A stretch of 64,000 bases of DNA from Acidimicrobium ferrooxidans DSM 10331 (GTDB taxonomy: Bacteria; Actinomycetota; Acidimicrobiia; Acidimicrobiales; Acidimicrobiaceae). Positions 16,183-24,963 of the stretch are shown piece by piece. Position 1 is the stretch's first letter. Each line of letters starts with the position of its first letter. A program made the translations under genes and the position numbers. The stretch is taken from NCBI RefSeq assembly GCF_000023265.1, contig NC_013124.1:248001-312000 (forward strand), in the 5' to 3' direction. The notes beneath the pieces are model-generated. The model was not told the DNA's origin and ran no database searches. It saw only the letters and a list, made by a program, of their open reading frames with translations.

Positions 16183-16883
16183 GGCCGTCCGTGCTCCGGC
16201 ATGGGCGGGAGCGCGCCGCGTCGAACGAGACGCATTGCTCGCTGGAGGAGCGCACGTCGTTCTTCGGGCTCGAGCAGCCGTGCGAGGTCGTCGGGCAGAT
16301 CATCTGCCAAGGAGGCAAGACGTGCGGCCAACGCGGTGGGGAGCGGATGACCCGCGAGATCCCAGATCACGGTTCGTAGCTTCGACTCCGGGTGGAAGGT
16401 GAGCGCGTTGTCGATCGCCCAGAGTCGCCCCTCGTCGTCGAGGAGGACGTGGCTCCCCTTGCGGTCGGCGTTGTTTGCGACGATGTCGAGTGCCGCGATC
16501 ACCGCGAGAGACTCGTGGTGGGCCTGGTCCTCGACGAGCTCGAAGTAGGTGAGGTCGAAGTCTGCGTCCACGAAGGCTTGGAGGGTGCCGCTGCCGTAGG
16601 GTAGGTCGTGGCGCACGACGATAGGCGGCACGTGGCAGATGCCGACGAACTCGGCGAGTGCTCGAAAGGCGAGTTCCCGGCGGCCCAGCCCCGGGGGGAA
16701 GTCCCACAACGGGCGCTCGAGGGCGTCGGGCTTGTAGATCGCGAGTGCTCCGGAGTGGACCAGCTCGACGAGGTGGGCGCCGTTGGACGACGCAGTGATC
16801 CGCCCGAGGAGGCGAACCTCGTCGTCGAGGATGGCAGGATCGTCTAACGCGCTGGGGCGCGATGCCCGTTCGTCCGTGGACAC
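16161..16883 (-). CDS. SCO1664-family protein (PI3/PI4-kinase-like)
   Basis: The 240-residue protein shows the kinase-like signatures of the SCO1664 family: ALAIYKPDALERPLWDFPPG, SGTLQAFVDADFDLTYFEL, ALDIVANNADRKGSHVLLDD and LWAIDNALTFH. The NNADRK and IDN segments resemble catalytic and metal-binding loops of PI kinases. Function is unknown. It is the last gene of an actinobacterial trio with the DUF3090 and histidine-phosphatase genes. GTG 16883 overlaps the DUF3090 gene by 40 bases. Its 3' end overlaps the convergent SDR gene by 22 bases. Confidence 0.82.
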   Translation of the reverse strand: MSTDERASRPSALDDPAILDDEVRLLGRITASSNGAHLVELVHSGALAIYKPDALERPLWDFPPGLGRRELAFRALAEFVGICHVPPIVVRHDLPYGSGTLQAFVDADFDLTYFELVEDQAHHESLAVIAALDIVANNADRKGSHVLLDDEGRLWAIDNALTFHPESKLRTVIWDLAGHPLPTALAARLASLADDLPDDLARLLEPEERRALLQRAMRLVRRGALPPMPEHGRPYPWPPV

Positions 16884-17347
16884 GCGTGGCCTTCGGGATT
16901 GATCGGATAGCCGCAGAGCGGACAGGTCGGTCTGCCTTGTTCGACCACCTCGGCGATGCGGATCGCGAGACGCGCTGCGAGCTCCCGCGAGAGGGTGAAC
17001 CGTGCTCGACGTGGCTCGACGTCGACGTCGCGCTCGTCTTCGATGGCCTCGATGACGAGCACTCCTGCATCCACGTCGACCGCGAGCTGGAGTTCGCCGA
17101 CGCGGAAGGCTGGTTCGGCGGGTTCGGTGAGCGGTGTCGTCGGTGGCAGCTCGCCGGGTCGCGCGAGGTCCTCGAGCGCCGTGGCGATGGCCCTGGCAAG
17201 GGCGGCCATCTGGAGCTTTTCGACGAGGAGGGTCACGATCTCGCCGTTGGCGCCAGCCTGGAACAAGAAGACGCGTTCGCCGGGTCTGCCGTGGGTGCCG
17301 AGGGTCGCGAACTCCGCAGGATCGAACTCCCAGACGAACTCGTTCAC
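16844..17347 (-). CDS. DUF3090 family protein
   Basis: The 167 residues match the DUF3090 layout: FVWEFDPAEFATLGTHGRPG at the start, then VFLFQAGANGEIVTLLVEK, and a C-terminal zinc-ribbon-like knuckle CPLCGYPINPEGHACPR. Function is unknown, but the gene travels with the adjacent phosphatase and SCO1664 genes in actinobacteria. GTG 17347 overlaps the phosphatase stop as GTGA; GTG 17356 in frame is an alternative. Confidence 0.85.
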   Translation of the reverse strand: MNEFVWEFDPAEFATLGTHGRPGERVFLFQAGANGEIVTLLVEKLQMAALARAIATALEDLARPGELPPTTPLTEPAEPAFRVGELQLAVDVDAGVLVIEAIEDERDVDVEPRRARFTLSRELAARLAIRIAEVVEQGRPTCPLCGYPINPEGHACPRTNGHRAPAR

Positions 17348-17967
17348 CTCCGCCACCTGGCCCCAGTGCGTTCGTTGAGCGTGAGCAGGCCAAGGCTCGT
17401 CGGCGTCACGCTGAAGGTGGTCGACGAGGCCGTCTCGACCCAGATCCGGTGGACACCGTCGACGTGGATACCGAGCGCATCGGCGGCGAGCAGGCGGATG
17501 GGGTCCGCGTGTGAGGTGGCGACGACGACCTCGCCGGGATGGCGCTCGGCGATCCTGGTTGCGAAGCCTCGGATCCGGGCGAGCACATCGACGAGTGATT
17601 CCCCCTCGGGAAACCGGAACGTCGACGCAGCCGCGAGGAGCGTTGCCCACTCCTTGCGGCGACGCACGCGTCCCAACGACCAGCCGGTCCAGGCGCCGAC
17701 GTCGACCTCGGCGAGGTCGTCGTCGACGATCGCGGTGGTGCCGAAGACAGCCTCGAGTGCGGCTGCCGTCTGGCGAGCGCGCTCGAGCGGGCTCGAGTAC
17801 AGCCTGATGGCATCGAAGCGCCCTGCAAGCACCGCTGCGGTGCGGCGCGCTTCGGCCTCGCCGCGGTCCGAGAGGGCGAGACCCGGCCGTCGGCCCGGCA
17901 ACTCGGTGCCGGTCGTCGGTGTGCGGCCGTGGCGAACCAGCACCAGCGTCGCCGGTCGGTCGCTCAT
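17344..17967 (-). CDS. Histidine phosphatase family protein (MSMEG_4193-like)
   Basis: The 207 residues contain the phosphohistidine motif LVLVRHGRTPT, the R in SSPLERARQTA and the second His in VATSHADPIRLL. This is a complete active site of the phosphoglycerate-mutase-like superfamily. The substrate is unknown. It heads the operon phosphatase-DUF3090-SCO1664, with each junction overlapping, so the three products probably work together. Confidence 0.87.
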   Translation of the reverse strand: MSDRPATLVLVRHGRTPTTGTELPGRRPGLALSDRGEAEARRTAAVLAGRFDAIRLYSSPLERARQTAAALEAVFGTTAIVDDDLAEVDVGAWTGWSLGRVRRRKEWATLLAAASTFRFPEGESLVDVLARIRGFATRIAERHPGEVVVATSHADPIRLLAADALGIHVDGVHRIWVETASSTTFSVTPTSLGLLTLNERTGARWRR

Positions 17968-18045
17968 CGGGCCGTGGCTGTGGTAGGAGCGATTGGCACC
18001 CTCGTCACCTTAGCGCCGAAGGCGCGGTCCGTACGGATCGACGCC

Positions 18046-19218
18046 TCAGTCGAGGCGCTCGACGATCATGGCCATACCCTGGCCGCCACCGACGCACATG
18101 GTCTCGAGGCCCAGACGAGCCCCCAACTCATCGAGCTCGTGCAGCAGGGTCGTCATGATCCGAGCCCCCGTCATCCCGAACGGGTGGCCAAGCGCGATCG
18201 CGCCTCCGTTCGGGTTGAGTTGGTGGTCGATCGAGATGCCCGTCTCCTTGACGACGGGGAGCACTTGGGCTGCGAAAGCCTCATTGAGCTCGACGACGTC
18301 GATGTCGCCGATCGTGAGACCGGCGCGTTCGAGCACGGCGCGTACGGCATCGATCGGTCCGACGCCCATGATCTCCGGAGCGATGCCGGTCACGGCGGAG
18401 GCGACGATCTTGGCGAGTGGCCGGATGCCGAGTGCCTCCGCGCGTGAGCGCTCCATGACGATGACCCCTGCAGCCCCGTCGTTGAGCGGGCAGGAGTTAC
18501 CCGCCGTGACCCGTCCGTCGGGCCTGAACGCTGGCTTGAGCGTGGCGAGCACCTCGAGGGTGGTGTTGGGGCGCGGCCCGTCGTCGCGCCGAACGACGTT
18601 CCCACTCGGCGTCGTGACGGCGATCGTCTCCGCATCGAAGAAGCCCCGTTCCTGGGCTGCGACCGCACGCTCTTGCGAGATGACCGCGTAGGCGTCCATC
18701 GCCTCGCGCGTGACGCCGTAGCGATCGGCGACGTTCTCGGCCGTGAGGCCCATGGGGATGTACATGTGATTGACGAAGTCCGCGCGGCTCTCGTCGGTGA
18801 AGCGAGGGTTCATGTCCTCGGGGTCGAACCCCTTGATCGATGCACGTGTCGTCGACTCCACACCGCCAGCGATGAAGGCGTCTCCCTCGTCGGCCATGAT
18901 CGCATGGAACGCCATGCGAATCGCTTGCAGCGACGATGCGCAGAAGCGGTTCACGGTGGTGCCGGGGACGGTCTCGGGCAGGCCAGCGAGGGCTGCCACG
19001 TTGCGCCCGAGGTTCATGGATTGCTCGCCGTGCTGGATGGCCGCTCCCCAGATCACGTCGTCGACGCTCGCCGGATCGAGGGCCGGCACTCGGGTAAGGA
19101 GCTCGGCGATCACGAGGCCAGAGAGATCGTCAGGGCGGACGTCGACGAGGGATCCCTTGAAGGCGCGGCCGATCGGGGTCCGGGCGGTGGCGACGATCAC
19201 CGCCTCGCGCGCCGTCAT
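18046..19218 (-). CDS. Acetyl-CoA C-acyltransferase (thiolase)
   Basis: The 390 residues carry the thiolase triad: nucleophile C93 in TVNRFCASSLQA, His in GGAIALGHPFGMTGAR and the second Cys in ETMCVGGGQG. The VELNEAFAAQ motif is also present. It could cleave beta-ketoacyl-CoA (FadA-like) or condense acetyl-CoA. ATG 19218 overlaps the bcp stop as ATGA, an unusual pairing of a thiolase with a peroxiredoxin. Confidence 0.9.
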   Translation of the reverse strand: MTAREAVIVATARTPIGRAFKGSLVDVRPDDLSGLVIAELLTRVPALDPASVDDVIWGAAIQHGEQSMNLGRNVAALAGLPETVPGTTVNRFCASSLQAIRMAFHAIMADEGDAFIAGGVESTTRASIKGFDPEDMNPRFTDESRADFVNHMYIPMGLTAENVADRYGVTREAMDAYAVISQERAVAAQERGFFDAETIAVTTPSGNVVRRDDGPRPNTTLEVLATLKPAFRPDGRVTAGNSCPLNDGAAGVIVMERSRAEALGIRPLAKIVASAVTGIAPEIMGVGPIDAVRAVLERAGLTIGDIDVVELNEAFAAQVLPVVKETGISIDHQLNPNGGAIALGHPFGMTGARIMTTLLHELDELGARLGLETMCVGGGQGMAMIVERLD

Positions 19219-19718
19219 CGCTCGCCTCCGGTCGCCAGCGCGCTCCGTTGGCGCAGCTGGCGGAGCACGCGCTCGACGTGGCCGGTCGCGCGCACGTTGT
19301 AGAGCGCGTCGACGACGGCGCCGTCGGCGTCGATGAGCAATGTGGACCGCAGGACACCTTCCGTCGTGCGGCCGTAGGACTTCTTCTCGCCATAGGCGCC
19401 GAGGGCTGTGATGACGGACCGATCGGGATCGGCGAGGATGTCGAAGCGTAGGCCGTGACGCTCCGCAAAGCGGGCATGGGATGCGACCGTGTCGGGAGAG
19501 ATCCCGACGACGCGCCAACCGAGCGCCGCCAGCTCGTCGACGGACGCGTTGAACTCCGTCGCTTCCAGGGTGCATCCTGGGGTCATGTCCTTCGGGTAGA
19601 TGTAGAGGATGGTCGCGGTGCCAGCAAACGAGTCCGCGCAGACCTGCTCGCCTCGTTGGTTGGGCAGGCAGAAGCTCGGAAGACGGTCGCCTGGCGCGAG
19701 CCGGTTCGTTTCGGTCAT
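19215..19718 (-). CDS. bcp: Bcp-type thioredoxin-dependent peroxiredoxin
   Basis: Reduces hydrogen and organic peroxides. The 167-residue protein has the peroxidatic Cys49 in YPKDMTPGCTLEATEF. The usual resolving Cys five residues later is Thr54, so it is either a 1-Cys enzyme or uses C17 or C27. The AYGEKKSYGRTTEGVLRSTLLID segment (quoted as family-typical: KKSYGRTTEG) fits the Bcp subfamily. It is the first gene of a pair with the thiolase. The start is ATG 19718; there is no strong Shine-Dalgarno sequence nearby. Confidence 0.9.
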   Translation of the reverse strand: MTETNRLAPGDRLPSFCLPNQRGEQVCADSFAGTATILYIYPKDMTPGCTLEATEFNASVDELAALGWRVVGISPDTVASHARFAERHGLRFDILADPDRSVITALGAYGEKKSYGRTTEGVLRSTLLIDADGAVVDALYNVRATGHVERVLRQLRQRSALATGGER

Positions 19719-19764
19719 GGGCCAACGCTAGCGCGATCGCGCGGCGGTCACAGGGCGGGCGTCG

Positions 19765-19770
19765 CTACGC
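19765..19770 (+). promoter_or_regulatory. -10 box TACGCT upstream of the 128-residue gene
   Basis: TACGCT lies 21 bases before ATG 19792, leaving a short leader that carries the AAGGAGG ribosome site. Confidence 0.35.
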
Positions 19771-19791
19771 TCCGTCGAAGAAGGAGGAGCC

Positions 19792-20178
19792 ATGGGAGAT
19801 GACGAGCTCGTAGCCCTCGCGTCAGCACTTGGCCAAGCACGCGGTGATGCTGAGACGCTGGCATCGGTGCTCGCCGATGCGCTCGAGCGATGGCTGGGCA
19901 CCGGCGCGGTGCGCGTGCAGCGGCGCGGGTTGCGCACGCGACGGATCGTCGAGCTCGCGGTCGACATCGGCGACCGTCGACTGGTGTTGCGCCCAGGACC
20001 ACCGGTCGTGGCGGAGATCGTCCTCCGTTCAGGTGGCGTTGCGATCGCTCATGATCGGGTGTCGCTCTCGGCGTGGTTGTCCGCGCTGACCGAGGCACTC
20101 GCCGCGCAGCTCGGGACGGCAACGGACGACGTGCGGGCACTGCGCCGTGCCCTGGGCCTCGATGACTCGGTCGACTAG
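19792..20178 (+). CDS. Hypothetical protein, 128 residues
   Basis: I do not recognise this family. The protein alternates helix (DELVALASALGQARGDAETL, ALTEALAAQLG) and strand (RIVELAVDIGDRRLVLRPG), and reads like a small alpha/beta domain with no membrane segment or cysteine. ATG 19792 has a strong AAGGAGGAG site. The TAG stop overlaps a TAGCGT box for the next gene. Confidence 0.65.
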   Translation: MGDDELVALASALGQARGDAETLASVLADALERWLGTGAVRVQRRGLRTRRIVELAVDIGDRRLVLRPGPPVVAEIVLRSGGVAIAHDRVSLSAWLSALTEALAAQLGTATDDVRALRRALGLDDSVD

Positions 20179-20181
20179 CGT
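20176..20181 (+). promoter_or_regulatory. -10 box TAGCGT for the PIG-L gene, on the preceding stop codon
   Basis: TAGCGT starts on the stop TAG of the upstream gene and lies 23 bases before GTG 20205, which has its own AGGAGG (20194-20199). Confidence 0.35.
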
Positions 20182-20204
20182 GGCACTGGTCCCAGGAGGT
20201 TTGC

Positions 20205-20927
20205 GTGGAACTGCAGCCATTTGAAGCACCCCAGTCCGTCCTCGTGATCAGTGCGCACCCGGACGATGTCGATTTCGGACTCGCGGGCACGGTGGCCCGT
20301 TGGACCGCGGCGGGCACGGAGGTCGCCTACTGCATCGTCACCGATGGCAACGTGGGCGGGTTCGACCCGTCGATCCCCCGTTCGGACATTCCTGCGATTC
20401 GGCGCCGCGAACAGCGGGCTGCGGCCAAGGTGGTCGGTGTCGAGACGGTCGAGTTCCTTGGGTACGTGGATGGCGAGGTGACGGTGACGCTCGGGTTGCG
20501 ACGCGACCTTGCCGCGGTGATCCGACGTTTCCGTCCTCACACCGTGGTGGCGCAGTCACCAGTGCGCAACTTTGCGCGGATCGGTGCGTCGCACCCAGAT
20601 CACATGGCCGTCGGTGAAGCCGCGCTGTGCGCGGTGTATCCGGACGCGCGGAACCCCTTCACCTTCGTCGAGCTGGCAGAGGCCGGGCTCGAGGCGCACA
20701 CCGTCAGTCAGGTCGCACTGATGGCGTACCCGGAGCCGACCCACTTCGTGGACGTCACGGAAACGCTCGACGCGAAGCTCGAGGCCATCTCGTGTCACGC
20801 GAGTCAGTTGCCCGATCCCGAGGCGACGCGCACCTTCGTGCGTGGCTGGCTGCGTCAAGGAGCCGAGGCTGCCGGTCTCGGCGACGATCGCTACGCCGAG
20901 CTCTTCTTCGTGTTCCCCACGGCCTAG
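20205..20927 (+). CDS. PIG-L family deacetylase (LmbE-like)
   Basis: Zinc-dependent N-acetyl hydrolase family that includes the mycothiol enzymes MshB and Mca. The 240 residues show the zinc motif VISAHPDDVDFG, then VTDGNVGGFDP, IRRREQRAAAKVVGVE and the HPDH motif in ASHPDHMAVGEA. Whether it acts on mycothiol intermediates is uncertain. A role there would fit the maleylpyruvate isomerase family gene at 42283. GTG 20205 follows an AGGAGG site. Confidence 0.85.
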   Translation: MELQPFEAPQSVLVISAHPDDVDFGLAGTVARWTAAGTEVAYCIVTDGNVGGFDPSIPRSDIPAIRRREQRAAAKVVGVETVEFLGYVDGEVTVTLGLRRDLAAVIRRFRPHTVVAQSPVRNFARIGASHPDHMAVGEAALCAVYPDARNPFTFVELAEAGLEAHTVSQVALMAYPEPTHFVDVTETLDAKLEAISCHASQLPDPEATRTFVRGWLRQGAEAAGLGDDRYAELFFVFPTA

Positions 20928-21060
20928 GGCGCCCATGGCGCGCACGTACGGATCGGGTCGCCCTCGCTCGCGATCAGGTGACGCGTGTGCGGCTTCGACG
21001 TGGCGCACGCGTCGTCGTGGCCCAGATGGGACCTCTGCCGTGGGTGTGCTCGGTTTCGAG

Positions 21061-21066
21061 TAGTGT
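21061..21066 (+). promoter_or_regulatory. Possible -10 box TAGTGT of the alcohol dehydrogenase gene
   Basis: TAGTGT lies about 150 bases before the TTG start at 21215, implying a long leader. A short hairpin (ACCAC-TTC-GTGGT, 21176-21188) precedes the ribosome site. The 20928-21214 gap holds no convincing ORF. Confidence 0.3.
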
Positions 21067-21214
21067 GGTGGTTGCTGAGTCGGCAGGGCTCGGCGCTCCC
21101 CGTGTTCGAGCGCGTTGCTCCCCGCCAGGTGAGCGGGCATGAGTTCGCGCGTCAGAGACGAGCACGGCGTGTCTCACCACTTCGTGGTCATCGGCGTGAT
21201 GTTGAGGAGTCTCG

Positions 21215-22252
21215 TTGCGTGCTGCTGTCTTTCATCGTCCGGGTCTGATCACGGTCGACGAGCGTCCTGATCCTCGGGTGCTCGAGCCGACCGACGCGGT
21301 CGTGCGGGTCGTGCGAGGGTGCGTCTGCGGGTCCGACCTCTGGTACTGGCGGGGCCTCAGTGAGCGCGGTCCGGGCTCGATCGGCCACGAGTTCATCGGG
21401 GTGGTCGAGGAGATCGGCTCCGCCATCGACGGCCTCCGCCCCGGGATGCTCGTGATCGCCCCGTTCGCCTTTGCGGATCTCGCCTGCCCCAACTGCCAGT
21501 GGGGCGCCACCGTGAACTGCGTGCACGGTGGCCTGTTCGGCGACGGCACTATCGACGGAGGCCAGGGAGAAGCGGTGCGCGTTCCGCTCGCCGAGACCAC
21601 GCTCGTGCCCGTCCCGGGTACCTCGTGGTCGGACGCCGAGCTCGCGTCGTTCCTTGCGCTCTCGGACGTCATGCCGACCGGGCACCACGCGGCGGTGTCG
21701 GCGGGGGTCACGAAGGGTAGCACCGTCGCGGTGATCGGCGACGGCGCTGTCGGGCTCTCGGCGGTGCTCGCGGCGCATCGACTGGGTGCGGAGCGCATCG
21801 TGGCCCTGAGTTCGCACGCGGACCGACAGGTCGTGGCCCGGGCTTTCGGGGCGACCGACATCGTCGCCCAACGCGGCGCCGAGGCCGTCGCGACCGTGCT
21901 CGAGATGACCGGCGGCATCGGTGCCGACGCCGTGCTCGAGTGCGTCGGTACCCAGGAGGCGATGGAGACCGCCGCTGCGATCGCGCGCCCTGGATCGATC
22001 GTCGGTGGAGTCGGCGTGCCCCACGGTGTGATGCCCGCGACGGCGCTGTTCGGTCGCAACGTCGGCTGGCGCGGTGGCCCGGCTCCGGTGCGGATCTACC
22101 TCCCGGAGCTGCTCGAGGACGTGCTCGGCGGCACGATCGATCCAGGTCGCGTCTTTACGTACGAGACCGACCTCGACGGCGTCGTCGAGGCGTACCGGGC
22201 AATGGACGAGCGTCGGGCGATCAAGTCGATCCTGCGCGTCAGCGAGCCGTAG
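21215..22252 (+). CDS. Zinc-dependent alcohol dehydrogenase
   Basis: Medium-chain dehydrogenase of 345 residues. The catalytic zinc ligands appear in GCVCGSDLWYW and GHEFIGVVEEIG, and the Rossmann loop is VAVIGDGAVGLSAV. The structural zinc lobe has only three cysteines in line (CPNCQWGATVNC), so that site may be incomplete. The substrate is unknown. The start is TTG 21215, supported by GAGGAG five bases upstream and by the family-typical MRAAVFHRPG opening. The aldo/keto reductase 63 bases downstream may be co-transcribed. Confidence 0.88.
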   Translation: MRAAVFHRPGLITVDERPDPRVLEPTDAVVRVVRGCVCGSDLWYWRGLSERGPGSIGHEFIGVVEEIGSAIDGLRPGMLVIAPFAFADLACPNCQWGATVNCVHGGLFGDGTIDGGQGEAVRVPLAETTLVPVPGTSWSDAELASFLALSDVMPTGHHAAVSAGVTKGSTVAVIGDGAVGLSAVLAAHRLGAERIVALSSHADRQVVARAFGATDIVAQRGAEAVATVLEMTGGIGADAVLECVGTQEAMETAAAIARPGSIVGGVGVPHGVMPATALFGRNVGWRGGPAPVRIYLPELLEDVLGGTIDPGRVFTYETDLDGVVEAYRAMDERRAIKSILRVSEP

Positions 22253-22315
22253 CACGTTCGCTGGGGCGACACGACAGGGCGAAGGGCAGAGGCGAGACGA
22301 GAAGCGGAGGTGACC

Positions 22316-23350
22316 ATGCAGTATCGAATGCTCGGCACGACGGGGGTGGAGGTCTCCGTACTCTGTCTCGGGGCCATGATGTTCGGGAGCTGGGGTAACC
22401 CGGACCACGACGAGTCGATTCGTATCGTGCACCGGGCGCTCGATGCGGGCATCAACTTCATCGATACCGCCGACGTCTACTCGGAGGGCGAGTCCGAGGA
22501 GATTCTCGCCAAGGCGCTCCGAGGTCGCCGGGATGAGGTGGTGCTCGCGACCAAGGTGCATGGTCGTATGGGGCCTGATCGCAATGCCAAGGGCAACTCG
22601 CGGCGGTGGATCATCCACGAAGTCGAGCAGTCCTTGCGCCGGCTCGGCACCGAGTGGATCGACGTCTACCAGCTCCATCGCCACGATCCCGACACCGACC
22701 TCGATGACACGCTCGGCGCGCTCGACGACCTGGTCCGCAGCGGCAAAGTTCGCTACGTCGGGCACTCGACCTGGCCCGCGAGTGCCATCGTCGAGGCGCA
22801 GTGGGTGGCCAAGGAGCGGGGCTACGCGCGTCCGCGCACCGAGCAGCCGCCCTACTCCATGCTCGTGCGTTCGATCGAGCGGGAGGTGCTCCCGACCTGT
22901 GAGCGCTATGGACTCGGTGTGTTGAGTTGGAGCCCCCTCGCCGGAGGTTGGCTCTCTGGCCGGGACCGGCGCGATCGCTTCAGTGGCCCGCAGTCGGCTG
23001 CACGCCAGCGGGTCGCTCGACGTTTCGATCTCTCGCTGCCGGAGAACCAGCGCAAGCTCGACGCGACCGAGCGCTTGGCCCAGATCGCGGCGGAGGCGGA
23101 CCTTTCGCTGATCGAACTTGCCATCGGCTTCGTGTTGGCGCACCCCGCCATCACTTCGGCGATCATCGGACCACGCACCATGGAGCATCTCGAGTCCCAG
23201 CTGTCGGCGGCCGATGTCGTCGTGCCGACCGCGGTGCTCGACGCGATCGACGACGTGGTGGCGCCAGGAACGACGATCAATCCGGTCGACGATGGCTGGG
23301 TTCCGCCCTGGCTCGAGCCGACTCGGCGTCGCCGTCCCTCGGGTGCGTGA
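22316..23350 (+). CDS. Aldo/keto reductase
   Basis: NADPH-dependent carbonyl reductase of the (alpha/beta)8 type, 344 residues. The catalytic tetrad is visible: Asp and Tyr in FIDTADVYSEG, Lys in VLATKVHG and His in VYQLHRHDPD. The C-terminal cofactor loop SAIIGPRTMEHLES is present. ATG 22316 has GCGGAGG five bases ahead. It follows the alcohol dehydrogenase on the same strand. Confidence 0.9.
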   Translation: MQYRMLGTTGVEVSVLCLGAMMFGSWGNPDHDESIRIVHRALDAGINFIDTADVYSEGESEEILAKALRGRRDEVVLATKVHGRMGPDRNAKGNSRRWIIHEVEQSLRRLGTEWIDVYQLHRHDPDTDLDDTLGALDDLVRSGKVRYVGHSTWPASAIVEAQWVAKERGYARPRTEQPPYSMLVRSIEREVLPTCERYGLGVLSWSPLAGGWLSGRDRRDRFSGPQSAARQRVARRFDLSLPENQRKLDATERLAQIAAEADLSLIELAIGFVLAHPAITSAIIGPRTMEHLESQLSAADVVVPTAVLDAIDDVVAPGTTINPVDDGWVPPWLEPTRRRRPSGA

Positions 23351-23558
23351 GCTCGACGCAGTCGGCGCGCTCGATGAGCTCGTGGGTTCGTTCGGGCCGC
23401 ACCTCGCGTTCGGCCGACGGAGCTGCTCGCACCTCGACGACGATCTTCGGGAATCGGCGGTGCTGCGACGAACGATCGAACCGAGTCGGTGATGCGGCGT
23501 CCTGGCCGCGTCGTGGTCGCTCGTGCAACTCGAGCAGGACACGGTTCGCGAACGCCGT

Positions 23559-24221
23559 CTAGCGGCGACGCATCGTGACTCTCCAGAGCCGTCGGGGCAG
23601 GTCGCCCTCTTCGAAGGCGGTCACGTCCTCGAGCTCGAAGCCGTCGGCGAGGCGATGGACGAGGTCCTCATCGAAGAAGTGGACCGCGAAGCCACCGTTC
23701 TCGAAGCGATCGTCGCCGAGGTCGATGCCCTGGCCGTAGTGGGCGTCGCCCTTGTGGCGCACCGTGTAGACGCACGTCGCGCCCGGTCGCAGGACTCGGT
23801 GCAGCTCCGCACCGAGGGCGACGAGCTCGGACGTCGTGAACGCCATCGTGAAGAGCATGTGCGCGAAGCAGGCGTCGAAGTAGCCGTCGGCCAGCGGGAG
23901 AGGCCGACATAGGTCGTGGGTGACCGAGGTGAGCCGGGCGCCGGTTCCACGGCCATGTGCTGCGTCCCAGAGGGCTGCGAGTCCACTCACGGCGTAGTCG
24001 ACCGCCGTGACCTCGAGGCCCGCATCGAGAAAGTGCAGGGTGTCACGACCGTGCCCAGCGCCGAGTTCGAGGACCCGAGCGGCCCCGTCAGCGAGCATGC
24101 GTGAGAGAGCCCATCGACCAGCCTCACTTGGCGCCGAACCGTAGAGCTGCGGGCTGGCACGAAAGGTGGCCTCCCAGTGGGCTTGCTGGCGTGTTCCGAG
24201 ATCCTCGACCGGTGTGCTCAT
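23559..24221 (-). CDS. Class I SAM-dependent methyltransferase
   Basis: The 220 residues show motif I VLELGAGHGRDTLHFLDAG, the acidic strand-2 residue in VTAVDYA, motif II DACFAHMLF and the post-II segment LRPGATCVYTVRHKGD. The substrate is not predictable. ATG 24221 has GGAGGA upstream; a longer open frame extends 19 codons without support. It is isolated between gaps. Confidence 0.85.
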   Translation of the reverse strand: MSTPVEDLGTRQQAHWEATFRASPQLYGSAPSEAGRWALSRMLADGAARVLELGAGHGRDTLHFLDAGLEVTAVDYAVSGLAALWDAAHGRGTGARLTSVTHDLCRPLPLADGYFDACFAHMLFTMAFTTSELVALGAELHRVLRPGATCVYTVRHKGDAHYGQGIDLGDDRFENGGFAVHFFDEDLVHRLADGFELEDVTAFEEGDLPRRLWRVTMRRR

Positions 24222-24436
24222 TGGTCTGCTTCCTCCGTCGCGTCTGCAGGGTGTGCGCTCCCTTCTCCCCGATGCCATGGCGTCGCTGGTCGTAGCGGCG
24301 GCCCACGGTCCCCGGCGGCTCGATCGGGAGATCGTCGATCTGCGCTCTCGACTCGATCTGCGCTCTCGACCCCCTGCACTGCTCGTCCGTCCATGCCACG
24401 ATCGGATTTGTCGTCGGGAACATCACGGAGGGCCCC

Positions 24437-24880
24437 GTGAGCATCGCCGTCGCGCTGATCGGCACCGTGACCATGGGTCTTGGCCTCGGTCTCGCGTGGC
24501 TGTATCGCCGGCTGATCGAGCCATCCGAGGCGCAACGCACCCTTCGAGCGTACTCGAGTCGCGAGCGCCGTTCGATGGAACGTCGGCTGCTTCGCGGTGG
24601 TGGTGACGAGTTGCCTCGCTCGTACCTGATGGCGCTGGTCCAAGATCCGTCAGGTCGCCCGATCATGGTCGCCATCGCGGTACTCATCGCGATCGTCATC
24701 GGGTTCGGGGTTTGGCTCGTCCTCTCCGCCCTCTGGGGACCGCTGCGACCCGGAGTGATGCTGTGGGACTTCGTGGCGACCCAAGTACCGGCGTGGAGCG
24801 GCGTCGCTTATCGGCGACGGCGGATCGTCCGGGCAGCGCAACGTGCTCTTGGATCCTCACCGGCTTCGTTGCGTCGTTGA
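24437..24880 (+). CDS. Hypothetical membrane protein, 147 residues
   Basis: Two hydrophobic segments are visible: residues 2-23 (IAVALIGTVTMGLGLGLAWL) and about 78-98 (VAIAVLIAIVIGFGVWLVLS). They flank a basic cytoplasmic-type loop with many Arg and Glu, and the C-terminal tail is Arg-rich. I recognise no family. GTG 24437 follows GGAGGG. It stands alone before the cysteine-synthase-like gene. Confidence 0.55.
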   Translation: MSIAVALIGTVTMGLGLGLAWLYRRLIEPSEAQRTLRAYSSRERRSMERRLLRGGGDELPRSYLMALVQDPSGRPIMVAIAVLIAIVIGFGVWLVLSALWGPLRPGVMLWDFVATQVPAWSGVAYRRRRIVRAAQRALGSSPASLRR

Positions 24881-24950
24881 CCCGCTGAACGGCACGATGC
24901 GTGCTGCGTCCCTGGAGCGTGTCGCTCGTGCGACCTCGCTGTGACGTGCC

Positions 24951-24956
24951 TACACT
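24951..24956 (+). promoter_or_regulatory. -10 box TACACT of the cysteine-synthase-like gene, leaderless spacing
   Basis: TACACT is followed by seven bases and ATG 24964. AGGAG within those seven bases is too close to the start to serve as a ribosome site. Confidence 0.5.
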
Positions 24957-24963
24957 CAGGAGC

